Source: an uncultured Porphyromonadaceae bacterium (GTDB lineage: Bacteria > Bacteroidota > Bacteroidia > Bacteroidales > Muribaculaceae). From it: a stretch of 64,000 bases of DNA. The notes below the pieces were generated by a model that saw only the letters and a program-made list of their open reading frames with translations, had not been told where the DNA came from and did no database searches. Position 1 is the first letter of the stretch. Each line of letters begins with the position of its first letter. Location of the stretch: contig CALEUL010000045.1 in assembly GCA_937921035.1 (NCBI GenBank), positions 15,432 to 79,431 of the forward strand, read 5' to 3'. Position numbers and translations under genes: made by a program. Below, one piece after another: positions 32,869 through 41,892 of the stretch.

Positions 32869-35496
32869 ATGAAATACAAATTGATATTCGCACTTTCTTT
32901 CCTGTCGCTTTTACCTTATCTTAGCATAGCGCAGACAGGGAATCCGATAGTTGTCGAGACTATAAAAAATCTTCCGTACGACCGTGTCAATTCTTTTAGC
33001 GAAGGCATGGCTCTTGTTATGCATGCGGGCAAATACGGATATATAGATAAGACAGGAGCGCTCGTGATTCCTGCGCAATATGAGAGCGCCTTCGATTTTA
33101 ACGAAGACATTGCCCTTGTAATGCAGGATGGTAAATACGGCTACATCGACAAAACCGGTAAGTACGTGATTCCGGCGCAGTATGCCGATGCCTGGAATTT
33201 CAGTGAAGGATTTGCTAAAGTTAAGCTGAGCGGCAAGTGGGGGTATATCGATAAAAGCGGTAATCTTGTAATTGCAGCACAATTCGACAAGGCCAACAGT
33301 TTCAGCGAGGGGCTTGCACGTGTCAAACAGAATGGTTTCTATGGATATGTCGATAAAACCGGAAAGGTTACGATTCCTATGCAGTTATATGATGCAAGAA
33401 ATTTCAGCGAGGGTCTTGCTGCGGTTGACCATGACGGCAAATGGATATATATCGATAAAACCGGAAAGCAGGTGATTCCAACGATATTCGACGATGCGAC
33501 TGAATTCAGCGACGGTCTCGCCCGTGTAAGGGTTAACGGTCTTTACGGATTTATTGACAGAAACGGTCGATTTGTTATACCGGCACAATTCGAGGAGGCC
33601 AGAACCTTTAGCGAGGGCCTCGCGGTAGCCTGGGACAAAGGCAAATGGGGTTATATCGACAAAACCGGAAAATTCGCAATTCCTGCACAATTCGAGGGTG
33701 CCAAGAACTTCAGTGATGGTCTGGCTCATGTCAAAATTAATTCGAGATGGGGCTACATCGACAAAACCGGAAAATTCACAATTCCTGCCGATTTGGATTA
33801 TGCCGATGGATTCAACAGCGAAGACCTTACGTTGATTAAGAAAAACGGCAACTGGTGCTATATCGGCCTGTCATATAATAAGCCCGATATGGCCCTGAAG
33901 TCCTATGACTCTGATAAGTCCGATAATACAGAAAGAACTGTCAATGTTCCCGCAGCGGTACCAGGTCAGGACAATACTACTCTTGCGGTTTATGTGAATT
34001 CGCATATCGGTACCTTGGAATCTTTCCTGAGGGAGAATGGCATAAAACAGGAAACGGCTGATGTTCTTCGCACTAAGATAGAACGAGAGATTGCCGAATG
34101 GCAGAAAAAAGGCGAATTCGAGCCTACAAAGCAATGGAAACAGCGCGTAAACGAGAAAACACGCGCTGCAAAAATACGCGAAGTATCGCAGCGTATCAGC
34201 GGTGCGTATAACGATAAACTTCAGGCAGTGCGCAAAAATTATATGCAGGAGTATGAGAAGTGCTCCAAAGAATATTGCAGGATGCGGGCCAAGGCTTTCG
34301 CCGAACAGGAGCTTGTTCTGCGCCCTTACGATGCCGATAACGAGACATATCTTATATCTACCGCCGAATATGGCGACATACTTTTACCCGTGCCTTTGTC
34401 CAAGGCTCCGGCCTTCAAAAGTAACTGGGAGAATATCAGAAAATCTGTCGAAGCGGTGTTTGTACCCTCCGGAAACGATGTCGCGCTGCAGAGCGTTAAG
34501 TTCGACAAGTATGTCTACGATTCCAACACAAAGGCCGACTATGCGCAAGTGGATATCGACTATAATTTCGGGGCATTGGATGTGGACAATCTGAATTTCA
34601 ACTTCGATGCTATCGATGTCGGCACTCATGCTCTTCCCGAGGTTGCATCCGTGGCTCCACGCACAGTGAAGCCCGAACAGCGCCGCATAGCTGTAAACAA
34701 CGCTTCGGATGTCGACAGTGATATCCCCGTGGGAACGACGAATGCCGACAACACTTTTGCCGTCGTTATCGCTAACGGCAACTACGCTCACGCCTCAAAA
34801 GTGCTGAACGCTGAAAGTGATGGCCGTATAATGACGCAGTATCTCACACGTACTCTCGGTTTGCCTCAGAGAAATATAACTACGCAAATCGATGCAACTT
34901 ACGGTCAGATGGTCTCGGCCGTCGACCATCTGCGCGATATCAGCGAGGCTTACGGTAAGGACGAATTCAATGTGATATTCTATTATGTAGGCCACGGCTT
35001 GCCCGATGACAACAGCCGTGAATCTTACATTCTTCCTGTAGATGTCGACCCCCGAAATATCAAAATCTGCTATCCTCTGGAAACTCTGTACAGCGAGCTT
35101 GGTAGCCTCGGTGCCAAGTCGGTAACGGTGATGATAGATGCCTGTTTCAGTGGCGCAAACCACGGCGAAGGCTTGCTGTTGCCACAGTCGATGGGCGTAA
35201 CAATCAAACCCAAACCTAACCGCCCTACAGGCAACATGGTGGTGCTCTCTGCCGCCGAGGGCGACGAAACGGCGTTCCCTTACGCCTCGCAGGGGCACGG
35301 TCTGTTCACCTACTGGATTCTGAAGAAACTCAAGGAATCGCGCGGACAGGTAACGCTTGGCGAACTTAGCGATTACGTTGTCGACAACGTGAAGAAAACC
35401 TCTGTCATCGAGAACCGCAAGCGCCAGACCCCTACAGTTGCAACATCTCCCGCTTTAGCCGCCTCATGGCGCACCCTTCCGCTGATATCGGAGTAA
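32869..35496 (+). CDS. Secreted WG-repeat protein with C-terminal caspase-like domain
   Basis: The 875-residue protein starts with a signal peptide (MKYKLIFALSFLSLLPYLSIAQ). Residues about 35-350 contain eight full WG repeats (pattern W/Y-G-Y-I-D-K-T-G-K-x-V-I-P) plus a partial ninth. Residues about 375-600 form a charged helical region with EWQKKGEFEPTKQWKQRV. The final third is a caspase (C14) domain with the catalytic dyad H709 in YYVGHG and C759 in DACFSG. An active secreted cysteine peptidase is likely. The fold end is homologous to the partial gene at 1-144. The substrate and function are unknown. Confidence 0.88.
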   Translation: MKYKLIFALSFLSLLPYLSIAQTGNPIVVETIKNLPYDRVNSFSEGMALVMHAGKYGYIDKTGALVIPAQYESAFDFNEDIALVMQDGKYGYIDKTGKYVIPAQYADAWNFSEGFAKVKLSGKWGYIDKSGNLVIAAQFDKANSFSEGLARVKQNGFYGYVDKTGKVTIPMQLYDARNFSEGLAAVDHDGKWIYIDKTGKQVIPTIFDDATEFSDGLARVRVNGLYGFIDRNGRFVIPAQFEEARTFSEGLAVAWDKGKWGYIDKTGKFAIPAQFEGAKNFSDGLAHVKINSRWGYIDKTGKFTIPADLDYADGFNSEDLTLIKKNGNWCYIGLSYNKPDMALKSYDSDKSDNTERTVNVPAAVPGQDNTTLAVYVNSHIGTLESFLRENGIKQETADVLRTKIEREIAEWQKKGEFEPTKQWKQRVNEKTRAAKIREVSQRISGAYNDKLQAVRKNYMQEYEKCSKEYCRMRAKAFAEQELVLRPYDADNETYLISTAEYGDILLPVPLSKAPAFKSNWENIRKSVEAVFVPSGNDVALQSVKFDKYVYDSNTKADYAQVDIDYNFGALDVDNLNFNFDAIDVGTHALPEVASVAPRTVKPEQRRIAVNNASDVDSDIPVGTTNADNTFAVVIANGNYAHASKVLNAESDGRIMTQYLTRTLGLPQRNITTQIDATYGQMVSAVDHLRDISEAYGKDEFNVIFYYVGHGLPDDNSRESYILPVDVDPRNIKICYPLETLYSELGSLGAKSVTVMIDACFSGANHGEGLLLPQSMGVTIKPKPNRPTGNMVVLSAAEGDETAFPYASQGHGLFTYWILKKLKESRGQVTLGELSDYVVDNVKKTSVIENRKRQTPTVATSPALAASWRTLPLISE

Positions 35497-35507
35497 ATAC
35501 GGGCATT

Positions 35508-35531
35508 TTAATGGCTGGAGGCCATTAATTT
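35508..35531 (+). terminator. Probable terminator of the WG-caspase gene
   Basis: An 8-bp stem TTAATGGC/GCCATTAA with a five-base loop lies 11 bases after the stop and is followed by TTTAG. Confidence 0.45.
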
Positions 35532-35744
35532 AGTTAACCCCCGACGCATGCGTCGGGGGAATCCAGAACCTTGATATACAGCCCCGGAGGTGGCTGAACT
35601 CTCAATCTGCCGTGTACAATCCCGCCGGGATTGATGGTGAGATTTGACCGTTCCCATATGCGGCAAGCGCCCGCAGTTATTTAGATGTATGGTCTCCGGC
35701 CATTTTGGTCAGTTCTGCGACATCTTCATTTCACAACAGGACAT

Positions 35745-35778
35745 AAAAAAAGCTGCGATGTAGTCGCAGCTTTTTTTT
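35745..35778. terminator. Bidirectional terminator
   Basis: Seven A, a 7-bp stem GCTGCGA/TCGCAGC with loop TGTAG, then eight T. It serves the leftward kor operon, whose stop is at 35796, and can also stop any rightward read-through. Confidence 0.9.
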
Positions 35779-35795
35779 ATGATGTATATGTGGGA

Positions 35796-36812
35796 TTATT
35801 TCACTTCCCAGGTACCGTTGGCAATAATCATGTCGCGGAGGTTGCGGAAGCCTTTGCGGGCGCGTACCTCTTCGGTCTGCATGGCCACACCGGTTTCGTA
35901 GGTGGGCGCTTCCACATCGCGGATAACGCCGAGGGCAAGCGGCAGTTCGCCAAGGCCGTCCATCATGGCAAGCTGCTGGTGCAGGAAGTTGGACTGGGTG
36001 TGGGCGTCGTGAACGAGCACATCGTCCAGCGTATAGCCGTCCTGGCCGATTGTAACGGCTTTCAGCAGGAAACCGTCGCGTACGAGGCCCTTGTCCATGT
36101 TGGCGCCGAAAAGCATTTTCTCGCCGTGGTGCAGGGTGATGGTCCGGTCGGCACGCACGGCCTTGTCGGTGATAGCGTTGTGAATGCCGTTGTTGAAAAT
36201 CATGCAGTTCTGCAGAATTTCGCATACCGATGTGCCTTTGTGGCGTGCTGCGGCAATCATTATCTGGCGCGAGGTCTCCAGTTCAACGTCGATGGAGCGT
36301 GCGAAGAATGTGCCGCGGGCCCCGAATACCAGCTCTGCGGGAACAAAGGGATCCTCGGTGGTGCCGTAGGGGCTGGATTTGGACACGAAGCCACGGTCGC
36401 TCGTGGGCGAGTACTGGCCTTTGGTGAGTCCGTAAATCTTGTTGTTGAACAGAATTATGTTGATGTCGATGTTTCTGCGTACAGCGTGGATAAAATGGTT
36501 GCCGCCGATGGCAAGACCGTCGCCGTCGCCCGAAATCTGCCATACCGTCATGTCCGGATTGGCCACCTTGTAGCCTGTGGCTATGGCGGCGGCGCGGCCG
36601 TGGATGGTGTGGAAGCCGTAGGTGTTCATGTAGTAGGGCAGGCGCGAGCTGCATCCGATGCCCGAAATTACTGCGGTTTTGTGTGGCGCTATGCCAAGGG
36701 AGGCCATTGCTTTCTGGAGCGTGTTCAGGATTGCGTGGTCGCCGCAACCGGGACACCAGCGTACGGCCTGTTCACTTTTGAAATCGGTGAAAGTGTATGT
36801 ATTCTGTTCCAT
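35796..36812 (-). CDS. korB: 2-oxoacid:ferredoxin oxidoreductase, beta subunit
   Basis: The 338-residue protein has the TPP-binding pattern of KorB: WCPGCGDHAILN near residue 20 (C20, C23), IGCSSR (C53) and GDGDGLAIGGNH, with a NKIYGLTKGQ block. The three Cys are the ligands of the single 4Fe-4S cluster in this enzyme class. With KorA it oxidatively decarboxylates 2-oxoglutarate (or another 2-oxoacid) to the CoA ester and reduces ferredoxin; in anaerobes it can also run in reverse. It begins 4 bases after korA's stop. The terminator is at 35745-35778. Confidence 0.93.
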   Translation of the reverse strand: MEQNTYTFTDFKSEQAVRWCPGCGDHAILNTLQKAMASLGIAPHKTAVISGIGCSSRLPYYMNTYGFHTIHGRAAAIATGYKVANPDMTVWQISGDGDGLAIGGNHFIHAVRRNIDINIILFNNKIYGLTKGQYSPTSDRGFVSKSSPYGTTEDPFVPAELVFGARGTFFARSIDVELETSRQIMIAAARHKGTSVCEILQNCMIFNNGIHNAITDKAVRADRTITLHHGEKMLFGANMDKGLVRDGFLLKAVTIGQDGYTLDDVLVHDAHTQSNFLHQQLAMMDGLGELPLALGVIRDVEAPTYETGVAMQTEEVRARKGFRNLRDMIIANGTWEVK

Positions 36813-36816
36813 TGTA

Positions 36817-38661
36817 TTAGTCCTCCATCAGTTTTGTTGCACGTTCAACCACTTCGCTCACCTGGAAGGGCTGGCCCTGGATTTTGTTTATGCGCAGGAA
36901 ATTCTTGCCGGGGAATTTGGCCTGCAGATAGTCGGCAAACATGCCGGTGTTCAGCTCGGCCACAATAAAGCGCTTGTAGTGGCTGAGCACTTCGGCGGTA
37001 TTGGCAGGCAGCGGGTTGATGTAACGGAAGTGTGCCAGTGCAACCTTGTGGCCGGCGGCGTTGAGTTCTTCGGCGGCGCTGCGCAGATGGCCGTAGGTAC
37101 CACCCCAGCCAATAAGAAGTGTGTCGGCATCCTTGTCGCCCACAACTTCGAGCTGCGGAATGTTGTCGGCAATGCGCGCAACCTTCTCGCGGCGCAGCAT
37201 AACCATCTTCTCATGATTGGCCGGATCGTTGGAAATACTGCCGGTAACGGCGTCCTTCTCAAGACCGCCAAGACGGTGAGTGGCACCCTCGGTACCGCCT
37301 ACAGGCCAGTAGCGGCTCAGGTTCTCGCGGCGCATGTATGGTTTCCATCCGGCTTCGAGTATGTCGGCCGGAATGTCCGGAGTTTTTATCTCGGGATATT
37401 CGTCATCGTCGGGTATGCGCCATGCCGATGCGCCGTTGCCGATGAAGGCGTCGCTCAGAAGTATTACGGGAGTCATGTGCTCCACGGCGATGCGGCAGGC
37501 CTCGAAAGCCATGTGGAAGCAGTCGGTGGGTGTCGCTGGAGCAACCACAGCCACTGGCGATTCGCCGTTGCGGCCGTAGAGTGCCTGCATAAGGTCGGTC
37601 TGTTCTGTTTTTGTGGGCAGACCTGTGGAAGGTCCGCCGCGCTGTACATCGATAATCACCAAAGGCAGTTCGGCCATAACTGCAAGGCCAATGCCCTCGC
37701 TCTTGAGCGCAAGGCCAGGGCCAGACGTCGATGTAACGGCCAGACTGCCTGCGAACGATGCGCCGATTGCCGAGCATACGCCTGCGATTTCGTCCTCCAT
37801 CTGGCACGCTTTCACACCAAGGTCTTTGCGCTTGGCAAGTTCGTGGAGAATGTCGGTGGCGGGGGTGATGGGGTAGGAGCCGAGGTAGAGCGGACGTCCG
37901 CATTTCTCGGAAGCCATGATAAGGCCCCATGCAGTGGCGGTGTTGCCGTTGATGTCGGTATAGATGCCTGGCTTAGGCTCGTTGGTCTCTATGCGGTATG
38001 TATTTACCGAGGCGTGTATGTTGTGGCCGTAGTCGTAGCCGGCCATAAGCACTTTGGCGTTGGCCTCGTATACGGCAGGTTTCTTTGCAAATTTGCTGTG
38101 CAGATGTTTCAGTGCGGCTTCGGTGGGACGGTCGAACAGCCAGCATACCAGACCCAGCGCAAAGATGTTGCGGCATTTAAGCATGCTCTTATTATCCAGA
38201 CCGCTGTCGGCCAGCGCTGCTTTTGTGAGTGCTGTAACGGGAACTTCGACAATCTGGTCCTTTATGCCGAGTTCCTCGAAGGGGCGGTCGGTCTTGTAGA
38301 GGGCTTTCTTGAGGTCGGATTCCTGGAATGAATCGATGTCGACTATTACAACACCGCCGGGTTTGAGGAATTTGATGTTCTGCTTCAGTGCGGCGGCGTT
38401 CATTGCAATGAGAACGTCGCATGCGTCGCCGGGAGTGTGTACGCCGGTGCCGACGCTCACCTGAAATCCCGATACGCCGCCAAGCGAGCCTTGCGGGGCG
38501 CGGATTTCGGCAGGATAGTCAGGAAATGTGGACACTTGGTTGCCAAGACCGGCGGAAACATTGGTAAAGATGTTGCCGGCAAGCTGCATGCCGTCGCCGG
38601 AGTCGCCGGAGAAGCGGACAACAACTTTGTCGAGTGTCTTGATGTTTGTGTTTTCCAACAT
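36817..38661 (-). CDS. korA: 2-oxoacid:ferredoxin oxidoreductase, alpha subunit (gamma-alpha fusion)
   Basis: The 614-residue protein fuses the gamma domain (first about 190 residues, starting VVVRFSGDSGDGMQLAGNI) to the alpha (pyrimidine-binding) domain (GSYPITPATDILHELAKR, STSGPGLALKSEGIGLA). This fused layout is the usual Bacteroidetes KorA. It sits directly upstream of korB in one operon. 2-oxoglutarate is the best guess for the substrate because of the family, but related enzymes use branched-chain 2-oxoacids or pyruvate. Confidence 0.92.
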   Translation of the reverse strand: MLENTNIKTLDKVVVRFSGDSGDGMQLAGNIFTNVSAGLGNQVSTFPDYPAEIRAPQGSLGGVSGFQVSVGTGVHTPGDACDVLIAMNAAALKQNIKFLKPGGVVIVDIDSFQESDLKKALYKTDRPFEELGIKDQIVEVPVTALTKAALADSGLDNKSMLKCRNIFALGLVCWLFDRPTEAALKHLHSKFAKKPAVYEANAKVLMAGYDYGHNIHASVNTYRIETNEPKPGIYTDINGNTATAWGLIMASEKCGRPLYLGSYPITPATDILHELAKRKDLGVKACQMEDEIAGVCSAIGASFAGSLAVTSTSGPGLALKSEGIGLAVMAELPLVIIDVQRGGPSTGLPTKTEQTDLMQALYGRNGESPVAVVAPATPTDCFHMAFEACRIAVEHMTPVILLSDAFIGNGASAWRIPDDDEYPEIKTPDIPADILEAGWKPYMRRENLSRYWPVGGTEGATHRLGGLEKDAVTGSISNDPANHEKMVMLRREKVARIADNIPQLEVVGDKDADTLLIGWGGTYGHLRSAAEELNAAGHKVALAHFRYINPLPANTAEVLSHYKRFIVAELNTGMFADYLQAKFPGKNFLRINKIQGQPFQVSEVVERATKLMED

Positions 38662-38698
38662 GATCGGTTGCTAAATTATGATGAATGGCAGACAATGC

Positions 38699-38731
38699 AA
38701 AACCGGAGACCCCGTTGTACGGGAGCCTCCG
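38699..38731 (-). terminator. Terminator of the pyrH-frr operon
   Basis: On the minus strand a stem of about 12 bp (38704-38731, one bulged base) is followed by GTTTTGC. It lies about 50 bases past the frr stop (38783) and before the korA start. Confidence 0.6.
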
Positions 38732-38782
38732 CCGTTGCCGGCCTCGCGATAATCTATGACGGTTGTGAGGCGTCTGGTAATA

Positions 38783-39343
38783 TTATACGGTAAGGATTTC
38801 TTTCTCCTTGGCGGTGAAAAGATCGTCGATTTTCTTGAGGAACTTGTCGTGTACCTTCTGCACCTTTGCTTCGGCGTCCTTTTCGGTATCTTCGGGCATG
38901 CCCTGTTTGATGGCCTTCTTGAGACCATCAATAGCGTCGCGGCGTGCGTTGCGTACCGATACCTTCGCATTTTCGGCTTCGGCCTTGCACTGCTTTACAA
39001 GCGCTTTGCGGCGTTCCTCGGTGAGAGGTGGAATTGCCAGACGGATAACTTCGCCGTTGTTTTCGGGAGTGATGCCTACCTCGGAATTGAGGATAGCCTT
39101 TTCGATGGGTTTGAACATCGATTTCTCCCACGGGGTGATCATTATCGTGCGTGCGTCGGGAACACTGATGTTGGCGACGTTTGACAGCGGAGCCAGTGAA
39201 CCGTAGTATTCTACGCGCACGGCATCAAGAATCTTTGGGTTTGCCTTGCCGGCGCGGATGCGCTGGAGTGTTTCCTCGAGATAGGCAACGGCCATTTCCA
39301 TTTTTTCCTCGGCAGGATCGATGTAGGTCTTTGGTTCGGTCAT
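38783..39343 (-). CDS. frr: Ribosome recycling factor
   Basis: The 186-residue protein splits post-termination ribosomes with EF-G. It has the family's helical pattern: RIRAGKANPKILDAVRVEYYGS, VPDARTIMITPWEKS and IPPLTEERRKALVKQ. It follows pyrH by 30 bases, which is the usual pyrH-frr order. Confidence 0.97.
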   Translation of the reverse strand: MTEPKTYIDPAEEKMEMAVAYLEETLQRIRAGKANPKILDAVRVEYYGSLAPLSNVANISVPDARTIMITPWEKSMFKPIEKAILNSEVGITPENNGEVIRLAIPPLTEERRKALVKQCKAEAENAKVSVRNARRDAIDGLKKAIKQGMPEDTEKDAEAKVQKVHDKFLKKIDDLFTAKEKEILTV

Positions 39344-39373
39344 GGGTATGAGATATTTAAGAGTATTTCTGAA

Positions 39374-40084
39374 TCAGTATACTAATGTGCCGATAGGCTC
39401 GCCGGCTATAACTTTTGCCAGATTGCCGGGCGTGTCCATATCGAAAACTACAATCTTCATGCCGTTGTCGCGGCACAGGGTGGTGGCAGTAAGGTCCATT
39501 ATGCGAAGACCGCGGTTGTAGATTTCGTCGTATGTAATCTTGTCGAATTTCGTCGCTGTCGGGTCCTTTTCTGGGTCGGCCGTGTAAATGCCGTCAACAC
39601 GTGTGCCTTTCAGCATAACCTCAGTCTTAAGCTCTACGGCACGCAGTGCCGATGCTGTGTCGGTGGTGAAGTAGGGGTTGCCTGTGCCGCCGGCGATGAT
39701 AACGATTTTGCCTTCGGCAAGCATCTCCAATGCTTTCGCCGTGCTGTACGGTTCGCCGATAGGGAACATGCCTATGGCCGTTAGCACCTTGGCCGTTTTG
39801 CCGACGCTTTCGAGGGCCGAGCTGAGTGCCAGCGAGTTGATTACGGTGGCGAGCATGCCCATCTGGTCGCCCTTCACGCGGTCGAATCCTTTGGCTGCGC
39901 CCGAGAGGCCGCGGAAAATGTTGCCGCCGCCAATAACGATTGCCACCTGCACGCCTGCGTCGGCGAGTTCGGCAATCTGGCGGGCATACGAGGCCAGCCG
40001 TTCAGGGTCGATGCCGTAGCCCTGATGTCCCATCAGCGATTCGCCGCTGAGTTTCAGGAGTATTTTACGATATGCAGTTTCCAT
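39374..40084 (-). CDS. pyrH: UMP kinase
   Basis: The 236-residue amino-acid-kinase-fold enzyme phosphorylates UMP to UDP. Motifs are LLKLSGESLMG at the N-terminus, VIGGGNIFRG and GGTGNPYFTTDTAS. I chose ATG 40084 over the upstream in-frame Met because the -7 box at 40100-40107 leaves no room for the latter. It is the first gene of the pyrH-frr operon. Confidence 0.97.
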   Translation of the reverse strand: METAYRKILLKLSGESLMGHQGYGIDPERLASYARQIAELADAGVQVAIVIGGGNIFRGLSGAAKGFDRVKGDQMGMLATVINSLALSSALESVGKTAKVLTAIGMFPIGEPYSTAKALEMLAEGKIVIIAGGTGNPYFTTDTASALRAVELKTEVMLKGTRVDGIYTADPEKDPTATKFDKITYDEIYNRGLRIMDLTATTLCRDNGMKIVVFDMDTPGNLAKVIAGEPIGTLVY

Positions 40085-40099
40085 AGCTGTTAATTTTGG

Positions 40100-40107
40100 C
40101 AAAGGTA
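40100..40107 (-). promoter_or_regulatory. -7 element of pyrH-frr
   Basis: TACCTTTG on the minus strand, 15 bases before the pyrH ATG. No TTTG at the expected -33 distance. Confidence 0.5.
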
Positions 40108-40289
40108 GGCATTTTTTTCAAATCCACCGCACCATTCGTCAATAATTCCATTTTAATTCCGTTTCACTTTGCTAAAGAAGTCAAAGAAAGTTAAGTAAGC
40201 CCCCGTTCTGTAGGTCATTCTCTCTCCACTCTCTATTAAAAAAACACCCCGCTTTCTACAAACCACTGAAAACTCCGATGATATCTCTT

Positions 40290-40321
40290 TTTGTTCGGCT
40301 GCCAGGAATTTGGTAATTTTG
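40290..40321 (+). promoter_or_regulatory. Promoter of the DUF6198/YczE-like gene
   Basis: TTTG at 40290-40293, 20 bases, TAATTTTG at 40314-40321. Confidence 0.75.
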
Positions 40322-40342
40322 CATAGAAATTCGTCATTATCT

Positions 40343-41104
40343 ATGTCTTCACGTACAATTAATATTTCGAACCTCTCTCTTGAAAAAGTAAAATCGTTTG
40401 TGTGGCAGCATATCTTGCTGCTTTTTTCACTTTATTTAATGACCTGCGGCGTTGTGCTGTGCATAAAGTCATCTCTTGGCAGCAGCGTGATATCGTCCAT
40501 GCCATATGTGCTCTCTATTGCCGGTAGCGTCGGCAAAGCTCCGGAGTGGACAGTAGGCTCGTATACTATTATGATGAACTTCGTGTTCGTTTTCTTCCAG
40601 ATTCTGCTGCTGCGCAGACGCTTCGAACTTGTCCAGCTCTTTCAGCTGATTATCGGTTTCGTTTTTGGATGGCTGATAGACCTTAATATGTTTATCTTCG
40701 GCTTTTTAGCGTGCGACACTATTGTGTCTCGGATTATAGTTCAGTTCCTCGGCTGTACCGTGATGGGACTTGGCATAATGTTCGAGGTGCGGTGTGGTTC
40801 GGTAACCATGCCCGGCGAAGGCATCACTATAGCCGTGAGTCAGGTAACTGGCCGACCTTTTGCAAAAGTGAAAATCGTTATCGATACGTTGCTTGTGGCC
40901 CTTGCCGTTGCTGCCAGCTATATTTTCTTCGGAGAGTGGATGTGGAATGTAGTAGGTCCTGGAACACTGTTCGCAATGTTCTATGTTGGCTATGTCGTAA
41001 AGATTGTAGGGCCGCACATTGGCTGGTTCGACAGGCTCGTTGCTGCCAGGGTTGGCGCATGGCGGTATGTCGTCGGCCTGGCCCGTTTCATACTCCGCAA
41101 CTGA
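40343..41104 (+). CDS. YczE/DUF6198-type integral membrane protein
   Basis: The 253-residue protein has five or six hydrophobic helices and the pattern SLYLMTCGVVLCIKSSLGSSVISSMPYVLS, seen here as two adjacent motifs, that resembles the YczE/YitT-like membrane protein group. GSVTMPGEGITIAVS is a second conserved block. The substrate is unknown. The mapped promoter excludes the frame upstream of ATG 40343. It converges with the polyferredoxin gene, with 5 bases between stops. Confidence 0.78.
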   Translation: MSSRTINISNLSLEKVKSFVWQHILLLFSLYLMTCGVVLCIKSSLGSSVISSMPYVLSIAGSVGKAPEWTVGSYTIMMNFVFVFFQILLLRRRFELVQLFQLIIGFVFGWLIDLNMFIFGFLACDTIVSRIIVQFLGCTVMGLGIMFEVRCGSVTMPGEGITIAVSQVTGRPFAKVKIVIDTLLVALAVAASYIFFGEWMWNVVGPGTLFAMFYVGYVVKIVGPHIGWFDRLVAARVGAWRYVVGLARFILRN

Positions 41105-41109
41105 TTCTG

Positions 41110-41796
41110 TCAGCCTCTCGCGGCAATTTCGGGTACTTTCAGCGGGCAGCCAGCAGTGCATCGTCCGCATTTCAGACAGTCGGGATGCAGAAAACCGTCG
41201 GTGTCGTTTTTGCTTTCATAGGGCTTCAGCTGCATAGGGCATACTGCCGAGCATAGTTTGCAGCGGGTGGTGCATCGGTCGCCAACGAAAACACGTCGGT
41301 AGTTTGCCGGCAGTTTGCCGCGGCGCGGCGTTGCCCACGACGACAGTGTGCCCATAGGGCAGAACGAACACCATGTGCGCGGCGCGTAAATAAATGATAG
41401 GGTGATGCCTACTATTGTAGTTACAAGAATTATTAGCCAGAATACGCGCCCCATTGCGGCCCAGTCGCCCCAGGCACGGTACATCTGCACTCCGAACATG
41501 GTAAAGATGAATGCTACCATAAAGATGCGGAATCCTCGAGTGCGCACAAAGGCAGGAATAGGCTTGTGCGGCGAGTACTTGGACAGCACTTTGTCGTATA
41601 GGCTGCCGCGCGGACATGCGTTGCCGCACCACCAGCGTCCTCTCTTAACGGCGAAGGCAACCGGGGCAATCATACAAATGAGTGCTAAAAAGCCTATTAC
41701 GGGGTAAAAATAGCCCGCAATAAGATATGCTATTATTATCCAGTACAGTGGAAATCCTTTCGTTGGTATAGTACGGAAAAATTGTTTCTGCGCCAT
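41110..41796 (-). CDS. NapH-like membrane polyferredoxin
   Basis: The 228-residue protein has four membrane helices, two cytoplasmic CxxxCP-type motifs (GNACPRG near residue 60 and CSFCPMG) and a C-terminal pair of 4Fe-4S motifs (CTTRCKLCSAVCP and CLKCGRCTAGCP). This is the NapH/RnfC-type electron-transfer family: electrons from the quinone pool to a soluble partner, or the reverse. The partner is not in the operon. It has a strong promoter of its own next to the oxyR terminator, so oxidative regulation is worth considering. Confidence 0.85.
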   Translation of the reverse strand: MAQKQFFRTIPTKGFPLYWIIIAYLIAGYFYPVIGFLALICMIAPVAFAVKRGRWWCGNACPRGSLYDKVLSKYSPHKPIPAFVRTRGFRIFMVAFIFTMFGVQMYRAWGDWAAMGRVFWLIILVTTIVGITLSFIYAPRTWCSFCPMGTLSSWATPRRGKLPANYRRVFVGDRCTTRCKLCSAVCPMQLKPYESKNDTDGFLHPDCLKCGRCTAGCPLKVPEIAARG

Positions 41797-41827
41797 GTTT
41801 TGTAAAGTTTTTGCGATTATTATGGCA

Positions 41828-41859
41828 CAAAATTATTCAATTATCTACATAGATACAAA
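41828..41859 (-). promoter_or_regulatory. Promoter of the polyferredoxin gene with palindrome in the spacer
   Basis: On the minus strand, TTTG (41859-41856) and TAATTTTG (41835-41828) are 20 bases apart. The palindrome ATCTA-CA-TAGAT (41843-41854) occupies the spacer, a likely regulator site. Confidence 0.65.
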
Positions 41860-41860
41860 C

Positions 41861-41890
41861 GATAAAACAGATTGCGTAATCTGTTTTATC
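41861..41890 (-). terminator. Terminator of oxyR
   Basis: A 13-bp perfect stem (41861-41873 with 41878-41890) and a four-base loop directly follow the oxyR stop (41893) on the minus strand. Confidence 0.7.
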
Positions 41891-41892
41891 AA

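Larger units (their letters stand above)
35497..35795. other. 299-base intergenic region with several palindromes
   Basis: It holds the hairpin TTAATGGC/GCCATTAA (35508-35528), a perfect palindrome of 22 bases (35538-35559), a hairpin CAATCCC/GGGATTG (35618-35634) and the bidirectional terminator 35745-35778. No ORF or promoter was identified. The dense palindromes could be a structured element or an intergenic repeat. Confidence 0.5.

Noticed and set aside
33000..33860. Regular repeats that could suggest a CRISPR array.
   Set aside because: The repeats are WG protein repeats of about 45 codons that vary at the DNA level and stay in one open frame. There are no short direct repeats with unique spacers.
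35685..38331. Two long plus-strand ORFs (427 and 557 codons) over the kor genes.
   Set aside because: They are antisense to korB and korA, which have clear motifs on the other strand. GC-rich codon use produces such mirror frames, and the translations show no domain.
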